A stretch of DNA of 64,000 nt. Origin: Heterohyrax brucei (Eukaryota; Chordata; Mammalia; Hyracoidea; Procaviidae). Both the position numbers and the translations under genes were made by a program. A model generated the notes under the pieces. It was not told the origin of the DNA and ran no database searches. It worked only from the letters and a program-made list of their open reading frames with translations. Of this stretch, positions 1 through 11,190 are shown piece by piece (position 1 is the first letter of the stretch; each line of letters begins with the position of its first letter). The stretch lies in contig CM053143.1 in the NCBI GenBank assembly GCA_028571685.1, positions 157,970,329-158,034,328 of the forward strand, read 5' to 3'.

Positions 1-1250
1 GAAGAACAACACACTGGGAGGCCTTTTACTACCCGACTGTAGAATCTATTCCACTGCCACAGCAGTCAAAACAGCCTGGGACTGGAACAAAAAGAGACAG
101 ATAGATCAGTCGAACAGAATTTAGACCCCAGAGATGATACCATTTGCTTATGAACAGCTGATATTCAACAAGGGTCCTAAGACATCAAGCTGGGGTAAAA
201 ACAATCTCTTCAACAAATGGAGCTGGCAAAATTGGGTCAAGCTGGGGTAAAACAGTTTCTTCAACAAATGGAGCTGGCAAAATTGGATATCCCTCTGCAA
301 TAAATTGAAACAAGACCCATATATCTCATCTTATACAAAAACTAACTCAAACTGGAGTAAAGACCTACATATCAAATCTAAAACAACAAAGCTCATTGAT
401 CCGACTCGATGGCACTTGGCTAAGAAAAAGTGGAAACAACAATGTAAGGTTTAATACACAACATAGACAGACTTAAAAATCTGTGAAACAAACCACAAAC
501 AACAGAAAATAGATAAATGGGAACTACTAAGAATCAAATATTGTTGCTCATCCAAAGACTATTAACAGAATTGAAAGACCACTGACAGAATGGGAAAAAA
601 TATTCGGCAACTATATGTCAGACTGATGCCTGATCTCCATAATCTATAAGGTACTACAAAATATGAATAAGAAAAAGATAAATTATCCAATTAAAGAATG
701 GGCAAAGGAAATGGACCGACACTTCTTTAAAGAGGAGATCCAGGCAGCCAAAGAACACATGTGGACATGCTCACGATCACTAGCTATTAAAGAAATTCAA
801 ATCGGATGCAATGAGATATCATCTCACACCAACAAGATTGGCCATTGTCTAAAAAACGCAAAACAACAAATGCTGGAGAGGTTGTGGAGAAACTGGAACT
901 CTCCTACACTGTTGGTGGGATTTCCAAATGGTGCAACCTCTTTGGAAAGCAATCTGGCAATTCCTTAAAAAGCTTGATATAGATATACCATTTGACCCAG
1001 TAATTCCACTGCTCAAAACATATTCTACAGAATCAAGGCCATTCACACCAACTGATACTTGCACATGAATGTTTATTGCAGCATAGTCCTCAATAGCAAA
1101 AAGATGGAATCGACCCAGATGCCCAACAACATAGGAAGGGGTAGGATATATACACAATGGAACACTATGCAATGATAAACAACAGTGATGATTTCAGGAA
1201 ACATCTCATAACCTGGTTTCAATTGGAAGACATTATGCTGAGTGCAAGTA
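1..1250 (+). pseudogene. L1 ORF2p C-terminal fragment
   Basis: Translated in pieces, this matches the end of L1 ORF2p, the endonuclease/reverse transcriptase protein, downstream of the RT domain. The longest open piece (663-968, 101 aa) starts MNKKKINYPIKEWAKEMDRH, the equivalent of the conserved NNPIKKWAKDMNRHF block. It continues through CSRSLAIKEIQIGCNE and LERLWRNWNSPTLLVGF, which aligns with the cysteine-rich C-terminal region; its W-rich 'WRGCGEIGTLLHCWWDC' block is shifted out of frame. MFIAA and IHNGTL pieces follow near 1065-1165. Several stops and frameshifts make it non-functional. No catalytic domain lies within the window. Confidence 0.88.
400..421 (+). repeat. 22-bp AfroSINE/RTE-tail patch inside L1
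   Basis: The 22 bases 'ccgactcgatggcacttggc' plus one base on each side equal the 3' tail of the AfroSINE. They interrupt L1 ORF2; removing them restores an L1-like reading across 'aaagctcattga' and 'agaaaaagtgg'. I see no clear target duplication. It may be an extreme 5'-truncated insertion or filler DNA. Confidence 0.55.
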
Positions 1251-2317
1251 GTCAGCAATGAAAGAACAAATATTTTATGAGACCCCTATGATAAGAACTT
1301 AGAAACAGACTCATGCATAGAAGGAAAGACTCTCTGATGGCTGCAAGGGTGGCAAGGGAAGGAGGATGAGGGGCTGAGGGTTTAGATTAGATAGTCCATA
1401 CAATTTGGGTGAAATCTGTGACAGCACATATTAGAAAGAAAATCAATGTTAACTGGCTTTCAATACAACACAAGTACTCCTCCCATTTTAAGCCAATATT
1501 GCAATGACAGAGTAGCCAGGGTAAGGGGCCAGGGACCATGCTATCATGGGAAATAGAGGCCATTTGGCACAACTAGCATTTTGCTGAGAGGGCTGTCTGC
1601 ACCCCACATTGGCGAGTAGTATCTGTGGTCTTAAAAGTTGTCAAGGTGTTATCTGAGAGTACAGCAAATGGTTCCACTTCAGCAGGAATGGATGATCACT
1701 GAGGACTAAGATGACATGGAGGGAGTAGACCCCAGAAGACAGAGAGACCCACACGAGTGGGTGACTATATTGACTTGTGACTGGAAGAACCGAATGATGC
1801 CCAGCCACCAGCAGTGATAGCCGTGATGGAGCTCACAAAGTTGAGTCTCAATGGCAACACAAGAATAAAAAGGGGTGTACCCTGAGATCTCCACTAAAAG
1901 ACAACAACTTATGATCCATGGGCCTCAGGGTTCCTCTGGGAGCGTGGCTCCTGGCCCTGACTCTGTCCTGTTCAAAACATAATGACGGTCAACTCTTTGG
2001 ACAGGAATGGATTGGACTTGGTGACACAGAGTGACCATATCACGTATGCACTTTATGGTTCTATGTATCTATAGGATGTCGTCCTGTTGATCTCTCACTG
2101 GAGGAAGAGGAATGGATGGAGAGGCGGGATAGGAGATTGTTGGGAGGATGGGAAATGTATGGAGCAGAGAGGAAGAGTGTGCTGTCACCGTGCAGGGAGA
2201 GCAGTGGGAACTGCTTATACGTGGGCATGAAAATTTATATGGTAATGTATATTTTCATTCAGTCACAATAATAATAAATAAATAAATACTTTTTACTAAA
2301 TTTATTAAGTTCCACGT

Positions 2318-2841
2318 TGTCATGATTGAATTGTGTGCCACCCAAAATAGGTGTAGCCTTGCGGCTGGGCCATGATTCCCTGTATTCTACTATTGTCCTC
2401 CGTTTTGTTATTTTCCTACGCTGTATGTTAAAAGATTGGGGTGGAACTGTAAATACCTTCGATCACCTCCCTGCTCCACTGTGAAGGGAGTTGCCCTGGA
2501 GTGTGGCTTATACCATCTTTTATTCTTTTATCCTGCAAGAAATAAAAAGAAAGGGAAGCAGGCAGAGAATTGGGAACCGCACGCAATCAAGAAGGCAGCA
2601 CCAGGAGAAGAGCGGGTCCTTCAGACCTGAGGTTTCTGCTCCAAGATGCTCCCTGGACAAAGACTGATGAAGTAATGGACTGTCCTACAGAGCCGACAAG
2701 GGGGAAAGCCTTCCCCTGGAGTGAGCATCCTGAATCTAGAATTGTAGCCTACTGGACTGTGTAGGCTACTGTAAACTGTCCTTTGTTAAAGCCATCCACT
2801 TTGTGATATTTCTGTTAGAGAAGTCCCAGCTGACTAAAACA
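2318..2841 (+). mobile_element. ERVL-MaLR (MLT1/MST-like) solo LTR
   Basis: A solo LTR of the non-autonomous MaLR group. It starts TGTCATGATTGAATTGTGTG and ends CAGCTGACTAAAACA, the usual MaLR termini, with a 3' part reading 'gttaaagccatccact'. Flanking 5-mers CACGT (left) and TATGT (right) differ only by two C-to-T transitions and are probably the 5-bp target duplication. It directly follows the L1 tail. It is an old fossil with no coding content. Confidence 0.8.
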
Positions 2842-3312
2842 TATGTGTATTAGATTCCAAACATTCGGGGCATTATAGAGTTGTAGTGAAAAATTAAATA
2901 AGCGGAGAGAAAAAGAAAGTCTTTCAGCAATAGTAGGAGTCCTAAGCTTTCCATGATATAATCAAACTATTTAAGTCACTATTTAATTCAAGATACCATA
3001 AGAGGACTTAGTTTACATTTGCAGAAGCTCCCGTCACTGTTAACTTTCTCACCACCACACTTGGGATTAGCTCACAGTTTGTTTCACTCCAGCTTTTTTG
3101 TTGGCCTGCCTAGAAGACACTTCTTTAGGAAGTTCTAAACAAATAAAAAGAGGAAGAAGGAGGCCGACCCTTTTGGAAGTGCAAGTGAGAGCAGGGTACA
3201 CAGACGTAAACAAGGTTTCACGAAACTGTGAAGAAGTAAGAGTTGTTCAACTCCTACCATTATAGAAATCCTATTGACTTCTTCATTACAATTTCTGTCC
3301 TCAAAATTGGTA
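2842..3312. other. Unassigned AT-rich DNA
   Basis: I recognise no repeat, gene or RNA here. It lies between the MaLR LTR and a minisatellite and has no long open frame. Confidence 0.5.
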
Positions 3313-3480
3313 TATTTTATTCCACTATCTTCTAATATTAATTAACTATGGACTGAGTCCATTTCTCATATTTTATTCTGTTGTCTTCTTGTATTTATTA
3401 GCTATAGGCTGACTCCATTTCTTATATTTTATTTCGTTGTCTTCTAATATTTATCAACTATGAACTGAATTCATTTCTTC
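3313..3480 (+). repeat. 56-bp minisatellite, three copies
   Basis: Three head-to-tail copies of a 56-bp unit begin with 'tattttat' at 3313, 3369 and 3425. Each carries a gttgtcttct-like block, a 'tatttatt'-like block, an 'aactatggactga'-like block and ends 'ccatttct'. The units differ from each other at several positions but the period is exact, so the array is old and no longer homogenised. Confidence 0.85.
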
Positions 3481-5084
3481 TTCCTTGACAGTAAATTATT
3501 TTGTGGTGGGGGAGGGCTAGACTTCAGGCAAATTTTCATTTTCTTTTACATTTTATAAATTTGTAATTATAAATTGTGTATTCTTAAAAATTCTGAACTT
3601 ACAAGCCTTATGTGCTACTAGTTATGTATTACAGTTATAAACTTTATGTTATAAATATTCCTTCTCTTCAGTGATCTTTATGTACTATACTGTTTGCATT
3701 ATTTATATTAACATATTTTTACAGACCAGTTTTCTAATGTGAGATGTATCTGGTCAGTGCCAGTGTAGTCTCCCTCTTTTTTGCCTAATAAAATACTTAT
3801 GTTCTTTGTGGTGACCACGATGTCAGAGTAGAACTGTGCTTTACAGGATTCTCAGTGGTCTTTTTCAGAAGCAGATAGCCATGCAGGCACATTTACCATT
3901 TACACTAGCCAAGAATTTTTTATTTGTTTTTTTTTTGCTTGTGAGTTTTCCCTTTTTATCTGAATTCTGATGTACTGTTTTCAAGTTAAACCTGTGCATT
4001 ATTGATTCTAATTTCTACATTTTCTTTCTTTTCACCTTTAGTACATTCTTAAATTTTATGAGCCATTTTATTTCCAAATATTTATCTTTTATTCTCTTTA
4101 AATACTTTATAATTATACCTATTCATTTTCTTTCTATTTCCACCAGTTAGATTTAACTATAATTTTTTCTTATGTTGTATTCACACCAGAGATGTACTTC
4201 ATTTGGTTTCTATCATGTAGCTTGAATGGTTTAAGAAGTAAATCAAGTACTAATATTTAAAAATGGGAAACTTTGTGTAAATGTCGATTTTCTGCCTCTC
4301 TTGAAAATAATTAGAATTATTAATGCAGGTAACTACCACATGACAATTACCTGGAACTTGATGGTGACTTTTAAATTTAGATGATGTAAGCATGCACTTC
4401 CGAGCATGTCACAGTCTCCATCCTTTCTACTTTTTCTTGATCTACATGATAGTTTACAGTTTCTATAGAAATCCTTTGATAATTTTTCTCACTGTTTTCC
4501 TTTTTGAAAAGAAAATAGTACACTATGCAGTTTAAAAGTAATACAACAAACCAAATAATGCTAAGAGTTTTCTCCTATTGGTTTGATAAGTTTGATATAA
4601 TGTAAACTAAGGTTGCTCTGTTTACTTAAGGTGTTTTTCTAGAGCAAGTCAAAGACCTTGAACCAGAACTTTAGCCTTTGATGCCATGTTCAGTGTTTTA
4701 CTTCATTATAATATTTGTTACTGCTACCAGATGAGATTAATCATCACTATATACCCACATTCATTCATAGATTGTTTAAAATCAAATATTTAATTGTTAA
4801 CAGACAGCACTTAAAAACAAGTGCCTTTCTAGAATGTGTACCATAACACAATTTTCAGTCATTCCAATTCGAGTACATATTTACTTGTGGCTTCTACGTT
4901 GGGAAGAGTTTCCTCATTCCATTTTTTTTTGGGGGGAGGGGCTCTATTTCTCGAAAATATTTATTTTGTACAATGTTCTTTCTAAATATGGTCATAATTG
5001 CCATGTTTATTATACATTTTTAAATTATTATATTAGTATTTCAAGGAATTCACACACAACACACAAACATTAGTATTTTTAAAT
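3481..5084. other. AT-rich DNA, mostly unassigned
   Basis: Apart from a SINE fragment at 3822-3898 I recognise nothing. The DNA is AT-rich with short homopolymers (for example T-runs near 3929 and 4921). The only long frame (4834-5073) has no recognisable motif and I treat it as chance. Confidence 0.5.
3822..3898 (-). mobile_element. AfroSINE fragment (longer-type central part)
   Basis: This reads 'gtcagagtagaactgtgctt', then a 'ggattctcagtggtc' block and 'agaagcagatagccatgcagg'. It corresponds to the central part of the longer AfroSINE variant in reverse orientation, also seen at 60472-60668. Both ends are missing. Confidence 0.6.
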
Positions 5085-5093
5085 AGTATTTCT

Positions 5094-6239
5094 TTTTTAT
5101 TGTGATTAAATGTAAGTATCAGTACAAATCGGTTTTGCATGCCCACCTTTCTGCAGCTCCTTCTGCACTCCCCACCTGTTGACAGCATGCTCCTCCTTTC
5201 CATTCTGTACTTCTAGTGTCCCCTCAACAAGCATTTCTCCCCTTCTCTCCATCTTCTTCTCTCCCATCTAGAAAGAGACCAGTAGGACAGCCTCCTGTAA
5301 ATGCACAGAACAATGAAGTATGCACACAATATGGTCACACTGTGTCCCTGAGTCCAGTCCATTCTTCTCGGAGGAGATGAACTCATTACTGGTTTCTGGT
5401 CAGGGACAGCAGCAGGTCTAGGAGGCATGTTACCAAGGGCACATCCATGTCTTTTAGAACAGTTCTTGGGCTGCACCTCTCTCTTTCTTATGTTGGCTCG
5501 GGGACTCTACATTGTGTCTCCCATCACAACTGTCTTTGGTGGTGGCTGGACACCATCTGGTTCTTCTGGTCTCATGTTAATGCAGTCTCCCATTCATATG
5601 GGTCCTTCTGTCTCCTTAGTGTTTTTCCTCATGTCTTTGTTGTTCTCTATCATCATCTGTTCCAGATAAGTTGGGAAAACTTGTTGTAACTCAGAAGGCA
5701 GCTTCCTAGCTTTTAAGACCCTAGACATCACTCACCAATATGGGGTTCAGAAGGCTCTCTTAGCAGTACACTAGCTATGCAGTTTGCCTTGATGTCCGCT
5801 AAATGCGTCTTCCCCAGGCTCCAACTCCCTGCTACCCTATCCTTTGAAATCTTAGAAAATCTTTCACTTTACGTTGAAGCCAGTTAAGTTTTTCTTCTCT
5901 CTACTGTGTGCTGTCACTGCTTTCACCTAACCAAATTCCTATTGACTATCTAAGACCTACCCTCTCTCTATTCCCCCACCTTGTAGCTGTCAATGTGTTT
6001 TTTTTCCTCTTGTGTATAAGCCAAGTAAGTCTATTTTTAAGTCTTTATTGCATAGATCTCATGCAATGTTTGTCCTTTTGTTGCTGAGTGATTTCATGCA
6101 GCATAATGACTTTCAGTTGAAACCAGGTTATGAGATACTTCTTAAAATCATTATTGTTCTTTATCATTGCATAGTGTTCCATTGAGTATATGTACCATAG
6201 TTTATCTATTCATTTATTTATCTATTGATTAGCTCTAAC
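5094..6239 (-). mobile_element. 5'-truncated L1 LINE with target duplication
   Basis: A minus-strand L1 covering the 3' UTR and the last ORF2 codons. The plus strand begins with the complement of the poly(A) region ('tttttattgtgattaaatg') and ends with the complement of the 'tggaacactatgcaatgata' block found in the first L1 at about 1158. It is flanked by AGTATTTCT at 5085-5093 and 6240-6248, a 9-bp target duplication. This is an ordinary 5'-truncated L1 insertion of about 1.15 kb. Open frames inside it are UTR shadows. Confidence 0.88.
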
Positions 6240-6248
6240 AGTATTTCT

Positions 6249-6507
6249 AAAAGCTTAAGAAATGTAGGAGATCTTTAGATGAATTGGGGGGTGATACCCC
6301 AATAGCCTTTATGAAATTAAAATAATTCAAGTTTTATTGTTAATTTTGTATTGTAGTTTTGCACAATCTAGGGATACTGACTGTAGAGATATGCTGAAAT
6401 CTTTTTCATTGGCAAAAGGTGTCAAAATTTGTGGGAAAAAATGCATGTGTATTTTATTTTTCAAAATAATGGAGAGGGTATGAGCAGTTATTACTAAGTT
6501 TCAAATA
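6249..6507. other. Unassigned AT-rich DNA
   Basis: A short stretch between the L1 and the solo LTR. I recognise no element or gene. Confidence 0.5.
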
Positions 6508-6513
6508 TGAGAT

Positions 6514-7467
6514 TGCCAAGGCCCGTCACCGACAGAAGCCCCTGTAAGCAAAGCTACATACCTACGTGATGGCAGGCAGAGGCATCTCACCCTTGGCATA
6601 TTTTTGGCTGTACTCTCCCTGATAATATTTTGCATCCTAATTAAAACTTCCTCAAAAGTACCCTCTCATCTCCCGGCACAAGGATTAAGGAAGATGCCTT
6701 CCAAGAAAGGCTTTACAACCCCCTCGGCTTAATGAATCCCAACACAGCACTCCCAGCCCGGGAACGCTGAGGCCAGCCCAGCCCTGCTGGCCTCACCCAA
6801 CCGCACATCCCCCTCCACATGTGAAATACAAGATTGTAGGAAGGCCCTGGAAAGCTCCCCAGGGATGACTCCCCCACACAGCCCTTAGATATAGACATCC
6901 CACTCCCTGCATCAGGAAGATGGATAGATTCCCAAGTTTATTATAATTGGTATGGCAAATGAGTAAACACTAAAGAAATACCCTTCTTAGAACAGCTTAA
7001 GATAGACATAGGGTGGGGGATGGTAGGTGCTTACTGTCCCCACAGGAAGAGATAAAATAAGAACAAAGAAAGAATACAGACAGCCAGATAATAACCTTTA
7101 GATAAGCCTACCTCTCTTCCTGCACCTTTAACCTTGAGGCATAGATAGAGCTGATTGAGCTCAAGGTATAGCTTTGTTTTCACTGTTAATTATAATCACA
7201 ATATACTTGTCTCAGGCCATTACCTAGAGGGCCCTAATGATTAACATGAAAAGAGACCACGAGGTATCAGTTAGTTACTAGCCAGCAGCTTATGTGGTCA
7301 AAGAGCAGGGTGAAATCACGTCACCTTATTGATTATATAAAAAATAAAGAAAGACAAGCCTTAACAGGCTGCTGACTTCTAGATTCCTGGTTGTCTGAGT
7401 CTCATTTCTTCACCAACGCCACCCGTCCCTTCATGATCCCAGACCCTGTTGAGACTGGCCCCCAGCA
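6514..7467 (+). mobile_element. ERV solo LTR, class II-like, 954 bp
   Basis: A GC-richer block starting TGCCAAGGCCCG and ending GGCCCCCAGCA is flanked by a perfect 6-bp duplication TGAGAT (6508-6513 and 7468-7473). TG...CA termini, imperfectly inverted ends, a TATA-like 'gattatataaaaaataaag' at about 7331 and an AATAAA motif just after it fit a retroviral LTR on the plus strand. A 6-bp duplication is typical of class II (betaretrovirus-like) proviruses. No internal region is present, so this is a solo LTR left by recombination. The intact duplication suggests moderate age. I cannot name the exact family. Confidence 0.75.
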
Positions 7468-7473
7468 TGAGAT

Positions 7474-8291
7474 AACAAAATAGATGGAATGCCCATTATT
7501 ATTCAGATTTGTTTTGATTATCACTCTCCGTGGGAATATAATGATATCATGATGCAACTATTTAACAGGATTTCATATAAAAATTGTATTAGAATATATA
7601 CCATTTAAAGCATTTTAAAATTCAGTAAGAGGATATAAAAAATCAAAAAAAAAAGAAAGAAGAAAGAAACTACAATACAAAATGCAATGACTACAAGAAT
7701 AGAACAATTGTATGAATATGATTCAGTCAGAATATTAGTTCATAGTAAAATGAGCATGATAAATAAGGGATAGTTTCCAGTCAAGTGGTCTCATATTCTC
7801 TCTCTCTCTCTCATATACACACACACTGATGTATCATGTAACAACAGATATTTGATTCTAGAGGTACTTCTCTGGAAAGAAATCATTCTCAATTAGTAGA
7901 GCACTAAATTGTCTTCTAAGAAATAGAGACTTCATTTAGAATTTATGACACTTAAAGTAATGAGTCAACATCAACTCCATGTCACTGGGTTTGGTTTGGT
8001 TTTAAGTTGATAACCAAATTATATATATAGACAATACTGAGAAGGGTATTATTTTTTTATGACTTGAACTGAAACATAAGCTTCGGTTACATTTGTAAAC
8101 TTAATGCAAAACTTAGTAATCATTTATTCAATTATAAATTCACCCACTGTTATTCATGGAAATGTAAAGAAAAAAATGTAGTAATACAGTCAAAATAATA
8201 CTACAATAATGAAGCAATGAAAGAAAAACACAGGGAGTTATAGATGTAATAAGTATTTTGAAATATGTGCCCTTCTCAGAAAAAGTGTTTT
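7474..8291. other. AT-rich DNA with small simple repeats
   Basis: I recognise only low-complexity tracts: an A-rich run near 7640-7670, a (TC)n/(CA)n patch at about 7796-7826, and a SINE-tail fragment at 7961-8005. Confidence 0.5.
7961..8005 (+). repeat. AfroSINE 3'-end fragment, 45 bp
   Basis: 'gagtcaacatcaactccatg' followed by 'tcactgggtttggtttggtt' equals the last 45 bp of the SINE. The rest of the element is absent. No clear target duplication is visible. Confidence 0.6.
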
Positions 8292-8296
8292 GAAAT

Positions 8297-8331
8297 CCAA
8301 GCCAAGTGCAGTCAAGTCAGATCTGACTCAC
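8297..8331 (-). repeat. AfroSINE tail-only insertion, 34-35 bp
   Basis: 'ccaagccaagtgcagtcaag' plus 'tcagatctgactca' is the reverse complement of the terminal SINE/RTE tail. It is flanked by GAAAT on both sides (8292-8296 and 8332-8336), which may be a short target duplication. Confidence 0.6.
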
Positions 8332-8346
8332 GAAATACAATTACTA

Positions 8347-8880
8347 AAAAGAGAATAACAATATATACTCTTTCGTAACTGACTTACTTAGCATGATGTC
8401 TTCCATCTCCATTCATAGTGTAGCATGCATCGGGAATTCGTTTCTTCTGCCCGCTGTGTTTTGCTTGTTCATTCATCTGTTGATGGGTATTTAGCTTGTT
8501 TACACCTTTTAGCTACTCATAATGTTGGGTCATATGGTAATTCTATGTCTATTTTTTTGAAGAACCACCACACTGTTTTCCAAATGGGTGTACAATTTTC
8601 CCAATCCTACCAGCAATGAATGTAAATTCCAATTTTCTCATGTGTCATACAAATATTGCATAACTTCACTTACATAAAAAGATAAGAAAAGGCAAATGTA
8701 TAAAAAACAAAGTTTATTTGTGGTTTCCAGATGCAGGAGGTGGGAGGAAATGGGTGAGGATGGGGGTTAGCAGTGATGGAAATACTGTATTGATTAAAAG
8801 AAGGGTACCACAGCCATATATTGTAATTGCTATTGATAAGCTATATAGCTGTAAAAAATTAAATTGGCAAAAAAAAAGTG
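8347..8880 (+). mobile_element. L1 LINE 3' end with inverted 5' segment (twin-primed)
   Basis: The left part (about 8358-8632) is L1 in minus orientation, complement of the ORF2 end and start of the 3' UTR. The right part (about 8645-8878) is L1 3' UTR in plus orientation, ending in an A-run. The inverted part ends, in L1 coordinates, where the sense part begins (tcagttacgaaagag... then ...acaaatattgcataacttcac). That is the arrangement produced by twin priming. Flanks ACAATTACTA (8337-8346) and ACAGTTACTA (8881-8890) match at 9 of 10 bases and are likely the target duplication. Confidence 0.78.
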
Positions 8881-8893
8881 ACAGTTACTACCA

Positions 8894-10089
8894 TGTATTA
8901 GATTGTGATTCCCTTGAAATTATATGTCAACTTGGCTAGCCTGTGATTCCCAGTATTGCATTTGTCCACTGTTTTGTCCCCTGATATAATTTTCCTGTAC
9001 ATTGTAAATCCTACCTCTGTGATGTTAATGTTATTGATGAAGATCAAGGACCACAGCCTTCACTATGGATTGAACCTCAACATCAGGAAAAGAAAAGTCC
9101 TCACAACTGGACCAGTAAGCAACAGTGTCATAAATGGAGAAAAGATTGAGTATGTCAAGGACCTCATTTTATTTGTTCCACAATCAACGTCCATGGAAGC
9201 AGCAGTCAAGAAATCAAAAGACACATTGCATTGGGAAAATCTGCTGCAAAGGATCTTTTTAAAGTATTCAAAAGTAAAAATGTCATCTTGAAGACTGAAG
9301 TGTGCCTGACCCAAGCTATCACATTTTTAATCACATCATATGCATGTTGGAGAAGAATGTTGAATGTACCATGGACCACCATAAGAACCAACAGATCGGT
9401 TGTGGAAGAAATACAACCAGAGTGCCCCTTGGAAGCCAAGATGGAAAGACTGCACCTTACATACTTTGGACATGTTGTGAAGAAGGATCAGTCCCTGGAG
9501 AAGGATATCAAGCTTCATAGAGTAGAGGATCAGCGAAAAAGAGAAAGACCCTCAACGAAATGCATTGACATAGTGACTGCAACAATGGGCTTAAGCATAA
9601 AAACAATTGTGGACATGGCATAATACAAAGCAGTGTTTTGTTCTATTGTTCATAGAGTCTCTATGAGTCAGAACTTGACAGCACCTAACAACAACAACAT
9701 GATGTTATTGATGTGGGATTAATGACAGTTATGTTAATGAAGTAATAGTGAAATCTGCAAGATTAGGTTATGTTCTACATCAGTCCTTTTTGAGACATAA
9801 AAGACATAAGAAAGCGGAAAAGAATGTGTGCCTCATACCACCAAGAAATGAGAGCCAGGAAAGCATTGTGTCCTTTGGATCCAGGGTCCCTGCAATGAGA
9901 AGATTCTCAGCTGGGGAAGACTGATTGTAAGTATCTTCCCCTGGTGCCTACAGAAAAAAGGACTTCCTCTGAACCCAGCATGCTGAGTTTGGACCTCCAG
10001 CCTACTAGAATGTGAGAGTATAAGCTTCTGTTTTTTAGAGGCACACACTTGCAATATAATTGTTATAACAGCACTGGATAACTAATACA
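8894..10089 (+). mobile_element. 5' LTR of MaLR element, interrupted by RTE
   Basis: The LTR starts TGTATTAGATTGTGATTCCC and ends GCACTGGATAACTAATACA. It is about 515 bp once the RTE copy and one target duplication are removed. Sequence resumes after the insertion at 'gatgttattgatgtgggatt'. Confidence 0.8.
9031..9699 (+). mobile_element. RTE LINE, 5'-truncated, inserted in MaLR LTR
   Basis: A 669-bp RTE/BovB-clade LINE 3' end runs from 'gatgaagatcaaggaccaca' to 'cacctaacaacaacaac'. Target duplications TGATGTTAATG (9020-9030) and TGATGTTATTG (9700-9710) differ at one base. The coding part is the C-terminal region after the RT domain: a 9231-9623 frame reads MGKSAAKDLFKVFKSKNVIL and later RLHLTYFGHVVKKDQSLEKD, the conserved C-terminal block. 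It lacks a large part of the usual region near 'tatgcatgttgga'. It is younger than the LTR it split. Confidence 0.9.
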
Positions 10090-11190
10090 GAGTCTGAGGC
10101 CAAGACTATGGTGCAGCTCTGAAAGATACCTGATATGTGGAAGCTGTTTTGAAACTGTCAGTGGGTAGAAGCTGGAAGAACTTTAAAGTGCGTGATAGTA
10201 AAAGTCAGATGCACGGAAAAGAATGTTGATGCAATTACGGACTTCGGATCATTTAAGTGATAATTCAGAGGAAATGAGGAGAGCTGCTAAAGTGATGACA
10301 GCACAGATGGTGAGAAGAGGCATCAGTGATGTGGCAGCAGAGAGAAATAGCAGCGGCAAAACCAGGAGGCCAGTGTGAGATAGCACTGGATCTGAACCGT
10401 GGGGTGGGAGAGATGGGTGACTGTGCAGGAGTCTTCCTTGTGGAGTGGCGTGATTAAGGACAATTGTCAGTGATACTAGACCTGCCAACCCACGGAACAA
10501 GAGAGCTGAATGTTTTCTGGCCAAAGTTTACTGGCAGAATGGGCTGCCTCTAGACACTCAGCACCGCTGCTAAAGAGCTCTGGAACAGTTGCCCAAGCAG
10601 AGCAGATCTGAACAGTGAAGACTGAGGGGCCACCCACAAAGCCAAGGAACCAGGAAGTGTAGTCTGAAGACACAAGAAACACGGGAAGCAGAGTTGCCTC
10701 CGTCAAAATGGGTAGGGCCAGGCCTTCTGAGATCTCAAAGGGTGGAATTGCTACTCAGAAAAACTAGGAGAATGGGGCTGCCTGAATTCAAGGAAGTGAA
10801 GTTGCCGTTTCAGTGGGCTTGGAAGGTGGAGCCTTCCGAAGAGTGCGGCCAATATCCAAGTTCTAGAAACAGGATCCTTGCCTAGATGGTCTTGCGGAAC
10901 AGAATGTTATTTTGAAATCTTGAGGGCCGCTGAAGTGTGTTCTGCTGACTTGCTCTGTGCCTGTTATTCATCCTTTATTCCGATTTATCCCATTTGTAAT
11001 GGGAATGTCTAGCTTGTGCCTGCTGATGTACTCTAGAAGTAAGTTAGATAACTTGTATTCTAGCTTTTGGAGATGAAAGGAAATTTTGGGTTTTGTAGCT
11101 GGAGTTGATTTAGGACTTTCACTGATACAATAAGGTGAATGTGCTTTACATGTGTTGAGGACATGAATTTGGGGGTGGCAGAGGGTAAAA
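10090..11190 (+). mobile_element. MaLR internal region
   Basis: Non-coding internal sequence of the MaLR element between its LTRs. The 3' quarter (about 11040-11190) resembles the MLT1 internal consensus that ends just before the 3' LTR. Open frames such as 10249-10524 on the minus strand carry no retroviral motif and are treated as chance. Confidence 0.65.

Larger units (their letters stand above)
1..2300 (+). mobile_element. L1 LINE, 3' part (ORF2 C-terminus and 3' UTR)
   Basis: The sequence opens inside L1 ORF2 and runs through the ORF2 C-terminus (to about 1250) into a roughly 1-kb 3' UTR. The UTR carries landmarks I associate with elephant L1, such as 'ggctgagggtttagatta' near 1374. It ends in an AATAA-rich tail at 2266-2290. 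The left end lies outside the window, so the full length is unknown. A 22-bp SINE-tail patch sits inside it at 400-421. Family assignment is from recall and is firm for L1, less so for the subfamily. Confidence 0.9.

Noticed and set aside
5213-5689. Several overlapping frames on both strands
   Set aside because: All lie in the L1 3' UTR of the minus-strand L1, which is non-coding.
10249-10706. Overlapping minus-strand frames that could suggest a small gene
   Set aside because: They fall in the MaLR internal region between two LTRs and carry no recognisable motif.
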